Source: Candidatus Frankia nodulisporulans
Lineage (GTDB): Bacteria > Actinomycetota > Actinomycetes > Frankiales > Frankiaceae
Direction: 5' to 3'
Assembly: GCF_902806475.1 (NCBI RefSeq)
Contig: NZ_CADCWS010000006.1
Coordinates: 1 to 54,155 of the forward strand
DNA: 54,155 nt
Position numbers and translations under genes: made by a program. The notes under the pieces are model-generated. The model made no database searches. It was not told where the DNA came from and was given only the letters and a program-made list of their open reading frames with translations. The number at the start of each line of letters is the position of its first letter. Position 1 is the first letter of the stretch. Positions 25,737 through 34,089 of this stretch are shown piece after piece.

Positions 25737-26702
25737 TCAGGAACGGGTGATGACGTCGGCGAGGACGTCGTCGATGCGCTTGAGGATCGCCGGGTCCAGC
25801 GTGACGCCCGAGGCCTTCACGTTCTCGGTGACCTGCTCCGGGCGGGACGCGCCGATGATCGCCGAGGCGACGTTGTCGTTCTGCAGCACCCAGGCGACGG
25901 CGAGCTGGGCCATCGACAGGCCCGCGTCCTGCGCGATCGGCCGCAGGTTCTGCACCGCGGCCAGGACCTCGTCGGCGATCAGCCGGGAGATCATCTGGGC
26001 GCCGGACTTGTCGGTGGCGCGGCTGCCGCTCGGCGGGGGCTGACCGGGCAGGTACTTGCCGGTGAGCACACCCTGGGCGATCGGCGACCAGACGATCTGC
26101 GAGATGCCGGCCTGCTCGCAGGTGGGCACGATGTCGGACTCGATCACCCGCCACAGCATCGAGTACTGCGGCTGGTTGGAGATGATCCGGTCCAGGCCGA
26201 GTTCGCCGGCGATCCGCACGGCGTCGCTGATCTGCTCGGCGGTCCACTCGGACACCCCGATGTAGAGCACCTTGCCGGCGCGGACCAGGTCGTCGAACGC
26301 CCGCAGCGTCTCCTCCAGCGGCACCGTCTCGTCGTAGCAGTGTGCCTGGTAGAGATCGATGTGGTCGGTGCGCAGCCGGCGCAGTGAGGCGTTCGCCGAC
26401 TCGATGATGTGCTTGCGGCCCAGGCCCTTGTCGTTCTCGCCGGGGCCGGTCGGCCAGAAGACCTTGGTGAACAGCTCGTACGACTCACGCCGGACGCCGT
26501 CCAGAGCCTCGCCGAGCACACTCTCGGCCTTGGTGCCGGCGTACACGTCAGCGGTGTCGAAGGTGGTGATGCCCTCGTCGAAGGCGGCGCGCACGCAGGC
26601 GGTCGCCGCCTCGGCCTCGATCTTGTCCCCGTGGGTGAGCCAGTTCCCGTAGGAGATCTCGCTTACCGACAGGCCAGTACGTCCCAGACGTCGATGTCTC
26701 AC
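25737..26702 (-). CDS. aldo/keto reductase
   Basis: A 321-residue NADPH-dependent oxidoreductase with a TIM barrel, closest in style to the potassium-channel beta-subunit/YghZ group. Catalytic tetrad positions are visible: Asp and Tyr in FDTADVYAGTKAE near residue 51, Lys in ELFTKVFWPT near 76, and His in DHIDLYQAHCYD near 115. The cofactor part includes GVSEWTAEQI, SPIAQGVLTGKY and AIIGASRPEQVTEN. The GTG start is backed by TAGGTT 6 nt upstream. The substrate is not predictable. It is convergent with tetR. Confidence 0.93.
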   Translation of the reverse strand: MRHRRLGRTGLSVSEISYGNWLTHGDKIEAEAATACVRAAFDEGITTFDTADVYAGTKAESVLGEALDGVRRESYELFTKVFWPTGPGENDKGLGRKHIIESANASLRRLRTDHIDLYQAHCYDETVPLEETLRAFDDLVRAGKVLYIGVSEWTAEQISDAVRIAGELGLDRIISNQPQYSMLWRVIESDIVPTCEQAGISQIVWSPIAQGVLTGKYLPGQPPPSGSRATDKSGAQMISRLIADEVLAAVQNLRPIAQDAGLSMAQLAVAWVLQNDNVASAIIGASRPEQVTENVKASGVTLDPAILKRIDDVLADVITRS

Positions 26703-26708
26703 CCGAAC

Positions 26709-26714
26709 AACCTA
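26709..26714 (-). promoter_or_regulatory. -10 hexamer TAGGTT, leaderless start of the aldo/keto reductase
   Basis: Minus-strand TAGGTT ends 6 nt before GTG 26702. Confidence 0.5.
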
Positions 26715-26788
26715 TGACCAACTGGCTGATCCGGCCACGGTATGTCTCCCGCGCCGAGCATCGCGGCGAGCGTCCGCGGGCGAACCGT

Positions 26789-27130
26789 TCAGGTCCACCA
26801 GGTGACGGCGGACGGGTCGGGAACCAGGCCGTCCGCCCAGTCGACGTCGAGACGCTCGCCAGGTCCACTCGGGTCAGTGATCTCGTCGACAAAGATGATG
26901 TGCGCGAGCCCCTCCGTGGTCGTCTCCGGATCGAACATCGAAGCGAATGCGGAGAGCTGGTAGTGCTGGCCGATGACCGGACCGCCGGCTCCCTCTCGGT
27001 ACAGCATCACCACGTGGTCGGAGTCGAGCACACGGCCGCCGACCCAGGTCATTCTCTCTCCGAGCCTGCGTCCTGGATTCTGGAGCCGTTCTCGAACCAG
27101 CCTCAGTAGAAGATCCGGATCATGGGACAT
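26789..27130 (-). CDS. hypothetical protein, 113 aa
   Basis: A 113-residue acidic soluble protein, unrecognised. Its N-terminus is DPDLLLRLVRERLQNPGRRL, and a strand-rich middle runs VGGRVLDSDHVVMLYREGAGGPVIG. It ends in a Trp-Trp-Thr. ATG 27130 is chosen for AGGAGC at proper spacing; an open frame continues to 27325 without conservation signs. The lower-GC, less biased composition around 26900-27200 differs from the neighbours and could mark a recently acquired gene. It stands between the aldo/keto reductase and the DUF3043 gene, all on the minus strand. Confidence 0.65.
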   Translation of the reverse strand: MSHDPDLLLRLVRERLQNPGRRLGERMTWVGGRVLDSDHVVMLYREGAGGPVIGQHYQLSAFASMFDPETTTEGLAHIIFVDEITDPSGPGERLDVDWADGLVPDPSAVTWWT

Positions 27131-27213
27131 TGTCGGCTCCTGCCCGTGTGGTAGCCGTTCCTGGGCGGACCGAATGGTATGGGGTTGCATATCCGAATGC
27201 CTCCGGATACGGA

Positions 27214-27267
27214 CCCGGGTCGTGGTGGGGAGCGAACCGCACACGACCACTCCCACGACGACCCGGG
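27214..27267. terminator. hairpin terminator after the DUF3043 gene
   Basis: CCCGGGTCGT pairs with ACGACCCGGG, extended past one mismatch by GTGGG/CCCAC, with a 22-nt apical part. It lies 10 bp beyond the DUF3043 stop on the minus strand. Confidence 0.65.
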
Positions 27268-27276
27268 CAGGCGGGG

Positions 27277-27885
27277 CTACGGCGTGGGGTTGGCGCGGGA
27301 GACGCGCGGGCGGGGCAGGCGCCAACGGCGCGGCAGCAGGGCGCGCTGGGCGGCGTAGGCGCGCACCCGCACCCGGGAGTCGGGGTAGCGGGCGGTGACC
27401 CGCCTGCTGGCCTGCCAGGACAGCAGGACCGAGTCGACCACCACCGCGACGATGCCGACCAGCATCAGCAGCGTCGCGGCCAGCCGGATGGCCCCGACGG
27501 GGATCAGCCCACCGACGAAGTAGATGACCGCGGCGATCAGGAAGAACGGGCCGACGTTGATCCGGGTGTCGACGTAGTCGCGGGCCAGCACCCGCTCGGG
27601 GGCGCGCTCACGCGGTGGCAGCCGGCTGACGTCCCCGGACATCATCGCCGAGCGGTAGTCCTGGCTCTGCTTGCGCCGGGCGGCCCGGGCCTCCTGCTTG
27701 TTCGCCGGCTTCTTCGCGGTCGAGACCGTCTGCGTGCGGGCGGCCCGGGCGGCCGAGCGCTTGGGCGTCGGACGGCCCTTGCCGCCCGAGCGGCGCGGGT
27801 CGTCGTCGGCCAGCTGCTCGTCGAGGACCGCCGGGGCGTCGGACAGGTCGGGATCGGCGCCCCCACGGCGCTTGAGCAGGGCCAT
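27277..27885 (-). CDS. DUF3043 membrane protein
   Basis: A 202-residue actinobacterial DUF3043 protein, function unknown. The first 90 residues are basic and charged (KRSAARAARTQTVSTAKKPANKQEARAARRKQ is the family-like stretch, at about 42-73), with MMSGDVSRLPPRERAPERVLARDYVD after it. Two membrane segments follow at about 112-130 and 134-154, and then a basic C-terminal tail. ATG 27885 shares one base with the nadA stop (TGATG), so translation is coupled to nadA. The operon link gives no firm functional clue. Confidence 0.85.
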   Translation of the reverse strand: MALLKRRGGADPDLSDAPAVLDEQLADDDPRRSGGKGRPTPKRSAARAARTQTVSTAKKPANKQEARAARRKQSQDYRSAMMSGDVSRLPPRERAPERVLARDYVDTRINVGPFFLIAAVIYFVGGLIPVGAIRLAATLLMLVGIVAVVVDSVLLSWQASRRVTARYPDSRVRVRAYAAQRALLPRRWRLPRPRVSRANPTP

Positions 27886-29192
27886 CAGGGCAGAGCCAAC
27901 ATCTGATCGAGTGCCTTCCGAGCAGGGGTGGCCACGTCCGGGTCGACCGTGATCTGGTTCGGCGTCTCCCCGCGGACGAGGGACTCCAGCGCCCAGACGA
28001 GATGCGGCATGTCGATCCGGTTCATGGTGGAGCAGAAACACACCGTACGGTCCAGGAACACAATCGTCTTGTCGGGGTGGCGGGTGGAAAGCCGCCGCAC
28101 GAGGTTCAGCTCGGTGCCGATGGCGAACGCGCTGCCGGGGGGCGCGGCGTCGACGGCGGCGATGATGTACTCGGTCGAGCCGACCAGATCCGCCGCGGTC
28201 ACCACCTCACGGCGGCACTCCGGGTGCACCAGCACGGTGACACCGGGCACCCGGGCGCGTACCTCGTCCACGCTCTGCCTGGTGAAGCGCCCGTGCACCG
28301 AGCAGTGGCCGCGCCACAGGATCATCTTCGCGTCGCGCAGCTGGGCCTGGCTGAGCCCGCCGCGGGGGCGCCGCGGGTCGTAGACGACGCAGTCGGCCTC
28401 GGTCATCCCGAGTTCGGCGATCGCGGTGTTGCGCCCGAGGTGCTGGTCGGGCAGGAACAGCACCCGCTCGCCGCCGCGTGCGCCGAAGGCCCACTCCAGT
28501 GCCCGTCGTGCGTTCGAGGACGTGCAGATGGTGCCGTCGTGACGGCCGGTGAACGCCTTGATCGCGGCCGAGGAGTTCATGTAGCTCACCGGCACGGTGG
28601 TGGCCTCGACTCCGGCGTCGGCCAGGTCGTCCCAGGCCTGTTCGACCTGCTCGGCGGTGGCCATGTCGGCCATCGAGCAGCCCGCGGCCAGGTCCGGCAG
28701 GATCACCTTCTGGTGCGGACCGGTGAGGATGTCGGCGCTTTCGGCCATGAAGTGCACACCGCAGAAGATGATCGCCCCGGCCTCGGGGCGGGCCGCGGCG
28801 AGCTGGGCGAGTTTGAACGAGTCGCCGGTGACGTCGGCGAACGCGATCACCTCGTCGCGCTGGTAGTGGTGCCCGAGGATGAACACCCTCTCCCCGAGGG
28901 TGGCCTTCGCGGCGGCGGCCCGGGCGGCGAGGCCCGGGTCCGCGGCCGGCGGCAGGTCACCCGGGCAGTCGACACCGCGCTCGCTGGCCGGATCCGCGCC
29001 GCGCCCCAGCAGCAGCAGTGCCAGGGGTGACGGGGCGGTACCCACCGCCGCGAGACCAGGATCCGGGCTCGGGTTCGGCCCTGGGCTCGGCGCCTGGTTC
29101 GGGTTCGGCCCCGGCCCCGGCCCCGGGTTCGGGTGGACGAGGGCGGACGGCGTGCGGGACGGGTTGTGCTCGAGGGCCGGGTTGATGGTCAT
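27885..29192 (-). CDS. nadA: quinolinate synthase A
   Basis: A [4Fe-4S] enzyme that condenses iminoaspartate with dihydroxyacetone phosphate to quinolinate for NAD synthesis. The 435-residue protein begins with about 45 residues of a PNPGPGPGPNP-type low-complexity tail, then the catalytic part: GHHYQRDEVIAFADVTGDS near 107. Cluster cysteines are in IIFCGVHFMAES, VHPECRREVV and VCFCSTMNRID. The SYMNSSAAIKAF and FLPDQHLGRNTA blocks bind substrate. ATG 29192 follows GGAGGA. No nadB or nadC is adjacent. The Pro-Gly tail is coded by an imperfect tandem repeat at about 29060-29140. Confidence 0.95.
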   Translation of the reverse strand: MTINPALEHNPSRTPSALVHPNPGPGPGPNPNQAPSPGPNPSPDPGLAAVGTAPSPLALLLLGRGADPASERGVDCPGDLPPAADPGLAARAAAAKATLGERVFILGHHYQRDEVIAFADVTGDSFKLAQLAAARPEAGAIIFCGVHFMAESADILTGPHQKVILPDLAAGCSMADMATAEQVEQAWDDLADAGVEATTVPVSYMNSSAAIKAFTGRHDGTICTSSNARRALEWAFGARGGERVLFLPDQHLGRNTAIAELGMTEADCVVYDPRRPRGGLSQAQLRDAKMILWRGHCSVHGRFTRQSVDEVRARVPGVTVLVHPECRREVVTAADLVGSTEYIIAAVDAAPPGSAFAIGTELNLVRRLSTRHPDKTIVFLDRTVCFCSTMNRIDMPHLVWALESLVRGETPNQITVDPDVATPARKALDQMLALP

Positions 29193-29826
29193 GACACTCC
29201 TCCGGTCGGCCGGTCCGTGAGCCTGGCCGCCTGTCATGTGTGCCGGCCGGCCAGCGCACCCGCCGGGGCCGTCCGCGAATGGTCGATGAGACTCTAACTC
29301 CCCTGGGCGTCATCGTATGCGCGGATGTGGTGTCTCGGGGGCGACTCGTCGTGGGGGTCACCGAGCGGCGGTCGCGGCTCGGCGGGGCCCCGCCCGCGCG
29401 GGTGCCAGCCGGTCTCCCGGGGCGGTGTTCGCCCCCCTGTGGCGCGTGATGTCCCACGTCGCAGGGGTCAAGGCGCCGGTCTGCCCCCGCTGGTGGGCCA
29501 GGTGTCCCGCGGCCATGGGCCGGGTGGGTAACCACCGAGGACATAACCCAAGGTGACGGGGGTCTCGTGGTGGACCGGATCGTGCCGTGGTCGGTCCTGC
29601 TCGGTCTCGCTACCATGGGAAGCGGATCCCGTCCGATGGTGTTGGGCATGGATGTCGGCGCACTGGCTGTGCCGTGTCCGGGGCGTCTGCCGGGAGTGGA
29701 GGCGTCGCGGGCAGTACCGCAAGCGACACCTGACCGGAAAGCGACCGACCGGAAACGCACTACCCGACCGGAACCAGTGGCCCGGCCCCGCCAGGCCACA
29801 TCACAGCATGGGCAGGAGAAGTCTCT
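29193..29826. other. 634-bp intergenic region upstream of erpA and nadA
   Basis: A divergent control region with no supported gene. Short frames inside it have atypical composition. Visible elements are a small palindrome GGTTACC-like dyad near 29526 and three copies of GACCGGAA (29732, 29747, 29766). The erpA ribosome-binding site AGGAG lies just before 29827. Confidence 0.5.
29732..29773. repeat. three direct GACCGGAA repeats upstream of erpA
   Basis: GACCGGAAA at 29732-29740 and 29747-29755, then GACCGGAAC at 29766-29774, spaced 15 and 19 bp. They may be regulator half-sites for the iron-sulfur gene downstream; this is speculative. Confidence 0.4.
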
Positions 29827-30189
29827 ATGACCGTTCAGGACACGACGGAGACCGCGACGCAGTCCTCGGCCGTCACCCTCACCGAGATGGCCGCTGGCAA
29901 GGTGAAGACCCTGCTGGAGCAGGAGGGCCGGGATGACCTCAAGCTGCGCATCGCGGTGCAGCCGGGTGGTTGCTCGGGCATGCGTTACCAGCTGTTCTTC
30001 GACGAGCGGTCCCTGGACGGCGACACCGTCTTGGACTTCGCCGGCGTCAAGGTCGCCGTTGACCGGATGAGCGCCCCGTACCTCGGTGGCGCGACGATCG
30101 ACTTCGTCGACACGATCGAGAAGCAGGGCTTCACGATCGACAACCCCAACGCGCAGGGTTCCTGCGCCTGCGGCGACTCGTTCAACTAG
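29827..30189 (+). CDS. erpA: iron-sulfur cluster insertion protein (ErpA/HesB/IscA type)
   Basis: A 120-residue A-type carrier that binds and hands over Fe-S clusters. The three cluster cysteines are present: one in QPGGCSGMRY near residue 49 and two in the C-terminal GSCACGDSF near 113. The LTEMAAGKVKTLL and VDRMSAPYLGGATIDFVD blocks are typical. The ATG follows AGGAG. A strong terminator after the stop makes it monocistronic. Possible clients nearby are NadA, LipA and the Rieske protein; that link is inference from position. Confidence 0.95.
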   Translation: MTVQDTTETATQSSAVTLTEMAAGKVKTLLEQEGRDDLKLRIAVQPGGCSGMRYQLFFDERSLDGDTVLDFAGVKVAVDRMSAPYLGGATIDFVDTIEKQGFTIDNPNAQGSCACGDSFN

Positions 30190-30234
30190 CACCAACCGGT
30201 GGCCCCTCGCGGGCCGCCGCACCCCGCATCGCCT

Positions 30235-30274
30235 CGAAGCCCGCCGTGACCAACCCTGGTCACGGCGGGCTTCG
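30235..30274 (+). terminator. strong hairpin terminator of erpA
   Basis: A perfect 18-bp stem CGAAGCCCGCCGTGACCA and complement with a 4-nt loop, 46 bp past the erpA stop. Its 3' arm abuts the kinase promoter. Confidence 0.9.
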
Positions 30275-30283
30275 TCGTACCGG

Positions 30284-30289
30284 TAGGCT
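30284..30289 (+). promoter_or_regulatory. -10 hexamer TAGGCT, leaderless start of the PfkB kinase
   Basis: TAGGCT ends 8 nt before GTG 30298 and lies immediately after the erpA terminator. Confidence 0.55.
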
Positions 30290-30297
30290 GCACGATC

Positions 30298-31278
30298 GTG
30301 GATATCGCCCTTACCGGTTCGATCGCTACCGACCACCTGATGCGCTTTCCGGGACGGTTCGCCGAGCAGCTGCTCGCCGACCAGCTCGAGAAGGTCTCGC
30401 TGTCGTTCCTGGTGGACGAACTCGTGGTGCGACGCGGCGGCGTCGCCGCCAACATCGCGATCGGCCTGGGCCGCCTCGGCCTTCGCCCGATCCTCGTCGG
30501 AGCGGTCGGGTCCGACTTCGGCGACTACCGCGCCTGGCTGGACAGCCACGGGGTGGACACCAGCGTGCTGCGGGTGAGCTCGAGCGCGCACACCGCCCGG
30601 TTCGTCTGCACCACCGACCTCGATCTCAACCAGATCGCCTCCTTCTACCCGGGCGCGATGGACGAGTCCGCCGACATCGATCTGGCGCCGATCGCCGAGC
30701 GGTTCGGCGGGCTGGACCTGGTCGTCGTCAGCCCCAACAACCCCGTCGCGATGCTGCGCCACGCGCAGGAGGCCCGCGAGCGCGGCTACGCGTTCGCCGC
30801 CGACCCGTCCCAGCAGCTCGCCCTGCTCGACGGCCCGCAGATCCGGGAGCTCATCACCGGCGCGGCCTACCTGTTCTGCAACGAGTACGAGAAGGCGCTG
30901 CTGGCCAGCAAGACCGGCTGGTCGGACGAGGACATCCGCGGCGTGGTCGGTGTACGGGTCACCACCCACGGCAAGGACGGTGTGGTGATCGAGGCGCCGG
31001 GTCAGGACCTGATCCGGGTGCCCGTCGTCCCCGCCCGCGACACCCCGGACCCGACCGGTGTCGGCGACGGTTTCCGCGCCGGTTTCCTCGCCGGCCTGTC
31101 CTGGGGTCTCCCGCTCGAGCGGTCCGCCCAGGTGGGCGCGCTCATCGCCACCCTGGTGCTCGAGACCGTCGGCCCGCAGGAGTACGAGGTCGACCCGGCC
31201 GAGGCGGTCAAGCGCCTCGCCGAGGCCTACGGCGAGTCCGCCGCCGCCGAGATCGCCGAGCACCTGCCCACCGCCTGA
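30298..31278 (+). CDS. PfkB family kinase (AdoK/CbhK-like)
   Basis: A 326-residue sugar/nucleoside kinase. N-terminal VDIALTGSIATDHLMRFPGRF is the family start. The RRGGVAANIAIGLGRLGLRPILVGAVGSDFG block holds the PfkB signature 1 glycine-rich part. The C-terminal DTPDPTGVGDGFRAGFLAG holds signature 2 with the catalytic Asp, with GVGD where GAGD is more usual. The M. tuberculosis gene at the equivalent place encodes adenosine kinase AdoK, so adenosine is the best guess, but ribose-type sugars cannot be excluded. Transcribed alone from a leaderless promoter. Confidence 0.88.
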   Translation: MDIALTGSIATDHLMRFPGRFAEQLLADQLEKVSLSFLVDELVVRRGGVAANIAIGLGRLGLRPILVGAVGSDFGDYRAWLDSHGVDTSVLRVSSSAHTARFVCTTDLDLNQIASFYPGAMDESADIDLAPIAERFGGLDLVVVSPNNPVAMLRHAQEARERGYAFAADPSQQLALLDGPQIRELITGAAYLFCNEYEKALLASKTGWSDEDIRGVVGVRVTTHGKDGVVIEAPGQDLIRVPVVPARDTPDPTGVGDGFRAGFLAGLSWGLPLERSAQVGALIATLVLETVGPQEYEVDPAEAVKRLAEAYGESAAAEIAEHLPTA

Positions 31279-31289
31279 TCACACGCCCG

Positions 31290-31337
31290 GCCTGCCCGGC
31301 CAGGCGTGCCCGGTCTGGCCTGCCCGGCCAGGCGTGC
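31290..31337. repeat. 20-bp direct repeat with 28-bp period
   Basis: GCCTGCCCGGCCAGGCGTGC occurs at 31290-31309 and 31318-31337, between the kinase and the convergent TusA gene. Confidence 0.7.
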
Positions 31338-31372
31338 GGCCCGGCCAGGGGCCATGCCCGGTGCGGGGCCCG

Positions 31373-31418
31373 TCGTCGTCCGCCGTCGGGGCCGCTCAGC
31401 TCCGACGGCGGACGACGA
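31373..31418. terminator. bidirectional hairpin overlapping the TusA 3' end
   Basis: A perfect 17-bp stem TCGTCGTCCGCCGTCGG and complement with a 12-nt loop. The right arm encodes the last residues (VVRRR) of the TusA-like protein, so the hairpin serves both convergent genes. Confidence 0.8.
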
Positions 31419-31665
31419 ACTCCTCGCCGCCGGTGGGCAGGGGGCGTGAGGACACCAGCTCCTGGCGCCGCAGCCGGCACCAGGCGGCGACGTCCGGGCC
31501 GGCGGCGGGATCATCCGCCCACAGCGTGATCGTGTCGCCGTCGGCGAGGGTGACGATGGCCCGGGCGAGATCGATGATCGGCAGCGGGCAGCGCCGACCA
31601 CGCGCGTCCACCATGGTCGTGCCGTCGGGGCCCGTGGCGTCCGTGGTCGTGCCGTCGGGGGTCAT
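31396..31665 (-). CDS. TusA/SirA-like sulfurtransferase domain protein
   Basis: An 89-residue protein of the TusA fold. The hallmark DARGRRCPLPIIDLARAI has the persulfide-carrying Cys in CPLP near residue 26, followed by DGDTITLWADDPAAGPDV. TusA proteins relay sulfur from cysteine desulfurases to thiolation or cofactor enzymes. ATG 31665 lies 11 bp after the desulfurase stop; an internal ATG at 31614 would start just before the domain. The 17 residues between them are a short repeated TPDGTT-type tract. The operon order strongly suggests it accepts sulfur from the upstream desulfurase. Confidence 0.82.
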   Translation of the reverse strand: MTPDGTTTDATGPDGTTMVDARGRRCPLPIIDLARAIVTLADGDTITLWADDPAAGPDVAAWCRLRRQELVSSRPLPTGGEEFVVRRRS

Positions 31666-31675
31666 GCCGTCGGGG

Positions 31676-32836
31676 TCATAGCGTCGGGTCCAGGTCCGCG
31701 GCGCCGAAACGGGCGCGGACCTCACGCACGACGCCCGGCAGGACGGCGAGCAGCGCGTCGACGTCGGCGCGGGTGGAGTCCCGGCCGAAGGAGACCCGTA
31801 GGTTGCCGTGGGTGAGGGCGCCCATCGCCACCAGCACATGGCTCGGCGTGAGGGCGTCCGAGGTGCAGCTGGAGCCGGAACTGACCGCGATCCCGGCCCG
31901 GTCCAGCCCGTCGAGCAGGGCCTCTCCCGCCACGTACAGGCAGGAGAAGGCACAGATGTGGCGGACGGACCCGGCGGGCGAGGGATCGCCGAGCAGTTCG
32001 ACCCCGTCGATCAGCGTGGGGAGCCGGCCGCGTAGTTCGGCGCCGAGCGCGGCCAGCCGTGGACCCTCCGCGTCGAGTTCGCTACCGCGGGCCGCCAGCG
32101 CCGCGGCGGTGGCGACGATCGACGGGACGTCCGGGAAGCCGGGGACCCGGCCGCCCTCCCGTTCGTCCGTCGGGCCGGGGGAGCGCCAGCGGGTGCCGGT
32201 GCGCACCGCCAGCAGGCCCACCCCGGCCGGACCGCCGAACTTGTGCGCGCTCGCGGTCAGCAGGTCCGCCCCGAGGGCACGCAGGTCCACCGGGATATGC
32301 CCGACCGTCACGGCCGCGTCGGTGTGCAGCGGGACGCCGGCCGCGTGCAGCCGCTCGGCCACCTCGGCGACCGGCTGCAGCACGCCGACCTCGTGGTTGG
32401 CGTGCTGCAGGCTCGCCACCGCGGTGCCTGGCGGGGCGGTGAAGGCGGCGGGGTCGACCCGGCCGAACGCGTCCACGCCGACCTGGACGACCCGTCCGCC
32501 GGCCTGTTCGTGGTGGGCGGCGGCGTGCAGGACGCTCGAGTGCTCGACCGCGCTGACCACCACCACATCACCGGCGCGGCGGCGGGCGGCGGCCGTGCCC
32601 AGCAGTGCGGCGCTGGCCGCGGCGGTGCCACTGGAGGTGAAACTGATCTCGTCTGGACGGGCCCCGAGATCCGACGCCACGGACTCACGGGCCGCGTCCA
32701 GCAGCATCCGCGCGCGGCGGCCCTCCCGATAGAGCCGAGCCGGATCAGCCCAGCCCTCATCCAGTGCTACCAGCAGAGCCTGTCGAGCGGCGGGGTGCAG
32801 TGGCGTGGTCGACGCATGGTCGAGATAGGCCGGCAC
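31676..32836 (-). CDS. cysteine desulfurase (NifS/IscS-like)
   Basis: A PLP enzyme producing persulfide sulfur from cysteine. The 386-residue protein starts with YLDHASTTPLHPAARQA. The Schiff-base lysine is in LLTASAHKFGGPAGVG near residue 195. The catalytic Cys is in the loop SSGSSCTSDALTPSHVL near 322, of the IscS/NifS long-loop group I style. EHSSVLHAA and HTDAAVTVGHIPVDL hold the PLP-contacting His and Asp. GTG 32836 is supported by TAGCGT 7 nt upstream. It is followed by the TusA-like gene and divergent from ctaC. Confidence 0.93.
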   Translation of the reverse strand: MPAYLDHASTTPLHPAARQALLVALDEGWADPARLYREGRRARMLLDAARESVASDLGARPDEISFTSSGTAAASAALLGTAAARRRAGDVVVVSAVEHSSVLHAAAHHEQAGGRVVQVGVDAFGRVDPAAFTAPPGTAVASLQHANHEVGVLQPVAEVAERLHAAGVPLHTDAAVTVGHIPVDLRALGADLLTASAHKFGGPAGVGLLAVRTGTRWRSPGPTDEREGGRVPGFPDVPSIVATAAALAARGSELDAEGPRLAALGAELRGRLPTLIDGVELLGDPSPAGSVRHICAFSCLYVAGEALLDGLDRAGIAVSSGSSCTSDALTPSHVLVAMGALTHGNLRVSFGRDSTRADVDALLAVLPGVVREVRARFGAADLDPTL

Positions 32837-33084
32837 GGCGCTGACGCTACCGCCCTGACGTGCCGGGCGGGGCGTGCATCACAGCCCCTTGATGGGGCCT
32901 GAGGCGAGAAGCTGTCGGGCCGCTGAGATACGCTGCTGCCGCACCATCTACAGCGTGTCGAAGACAGCATGTCGTCCGGAGGGATCGACCGGGGTGACAT
33001 GGCGTTTGCAGGGGTTTCGCGGGATGGCGGAGGACAGCGTTCGCGCCGTCGCCGCGTGCCGCTAGTCGTGGGAGGCAGGACCTG
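32837..33084. other. divergent promoter region, desulfurase / ctaC
   Basis: It holds TAGCGT (32844-32849, minus), 7 nt before the desulfurase GTG, and a small dyad GCCCC-TTGAT-GGGGC at 32884-32898. Upstream of ctaC is GGGAGG at about 33070. A 63-codon frame here is not credible as a gene. Confidence 0.5.
32844..32849 (-). promoter_or_regulatory. -10 hexamer TAGCGT, leaderless start of the cysteine desulfurase
   Basis: Minus-strand TAGCGT ends 7 nt before GTG 32836, with no ribosome-binding site in the gap. It drives the desulfurase-tusA pair, divergent from ctaC. Confidence 0.5.
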
Positions 33085-34089
33085 GTGAGCAGATCCTTCG
33101 GTCGGACCCGGCCGTCGGTCGCGGATGTTCCGGTCGCGGAGGTCCCGGCCGCGCAGCTCGGAGGCACGCCGACAATGCCGGCTGAATCCGGCGGGGCGCC
33201 CGGCGCGCACGGCGGCGGGCAGCGTGCGCACCAGCGCTCGCGTGGCCGCCGGACCCTGCGTATGGTCGGGCCGCTTGCGCTCGTGGGCGTCGCGGCGACC
33301 GCCTGCGAGCGACCCAACTTCGGTTATCCCGATGGTGTGACGAACTACTCGCCGCGCCTGCTCAATCTTTGGCAGGGGTCGGCGATCGCGGCGCTCGCCG
33401 TCGGCGTCATCGTCTGGGGCATGATCTTTTACGCCGTCGTCGCGTTCCGTAAGCGCAGCGACGTGCTTCCCCGGCAGATTCGTTACAACCTGCCGGTCGA
33501 AATTCTGTACACGGTCGTGCCGGTGGTCATCGTGGTCGGCATGTTCTACTACACGGCCCGGGACGAGTCGGAGGTCACCAAGCTCCCCGCCAACCCGGAC
33601 GTGACGGTCAATGTCATCGGCTTCCGGTGGAACTGGCAGTTCAAGTACCTCGACCCCGGCGTCGGCCCGAAGACCCCGAACCAGAACCAGATCGAGGTCA
33701 CCGGCCGTCCGGGCGAGCCCGCCGTGCTGGTGCTGCCGCAGAACCGCTCGATCCGGTTCGTGGAGACGTCCCCGGACGTCATCCACTCCTTCTGGGTCCC
33801 CGAGTTCCTCTTCAAGCGGGACGTCATACCTGGTCGGATCAACCAGTTCGAGCTGACGGTCACCAAGACCGGCACGTTCATCGGCCGCTGCGCCGAGCTC
33901 TGCGGCACCGACCATGACCGGATGAACTTCTACGTCAAGGTCGTGCCCGAGGCCGAGTACGACAAGTTCATCACGGAGCGACTGAACGCTCCCGTCTCGT
34001 CGTCGTCCGCGTCGTCGTCGAGCACGCAGACGCAGGCCGCGGGAGCGCCCACCGCGGTCACCGCCACCACCTCCGGGAGCGGACAGTGA
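33085..34089 (+). CDS. ctaC: cytochrome c oxidase subunit II
   Basis: Subunit II of the aa3 oxidase; accepts electrons at the CuA centre on the outer face of the membrane. The 334-residue precursor has a long basic N-terminus and a signal with lipobox-like VGVAATAC (Cys74), so it is probably a lipoprotein as in other actinobacteria. Two membrane segments follow at about 95-118 and 137-153. The CuA site is intact: His in [10 protein letters not shown], then [14 protein letters not shown] with both Cys, His and Met. The C-terminus is a Ser/Thr/Ala tail. GTG 33085 follows GGGAGG. It overlaps ctaD by 4 bp. Confidence 0.95.
   Translation: MSRSFGRTRPSVADVPVAEVPAAQLGGTPTMPAESGGAPGAHGGGQRAHQRSRGRRTLRMVGPLALVGVAATACERPNFGYPDGVTNYSPRLLNLWQGSAIAALAVGVIVWGMIFYAVVAFRKRSDVLPRQIRYNLPVEILYTVVPVVIVVGMFYYTARDESEVTKLPANPDVTVNVIGFRWNWQFKYLDPGVGPKTPNQNQIEVTGRPGEPAVLVLPQNRSIRFVETSPDVIHSFWVPEFLFKRDVIPGRINQFELTVTKTGTFIGRCAELCGTDHDRMNFYVKVVPEAEYDKFITERLNAPVSSSSASSSSTQTQAAGAPTAVTATTSGSGQ

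Noticed and set aside
28957-31263. Antisense frame of 768 codons across nadA 5' end, erpA and the PfkB kinase
   Set aside because: It crosses three well-supported genes and two terminators; it is a shadow frame.
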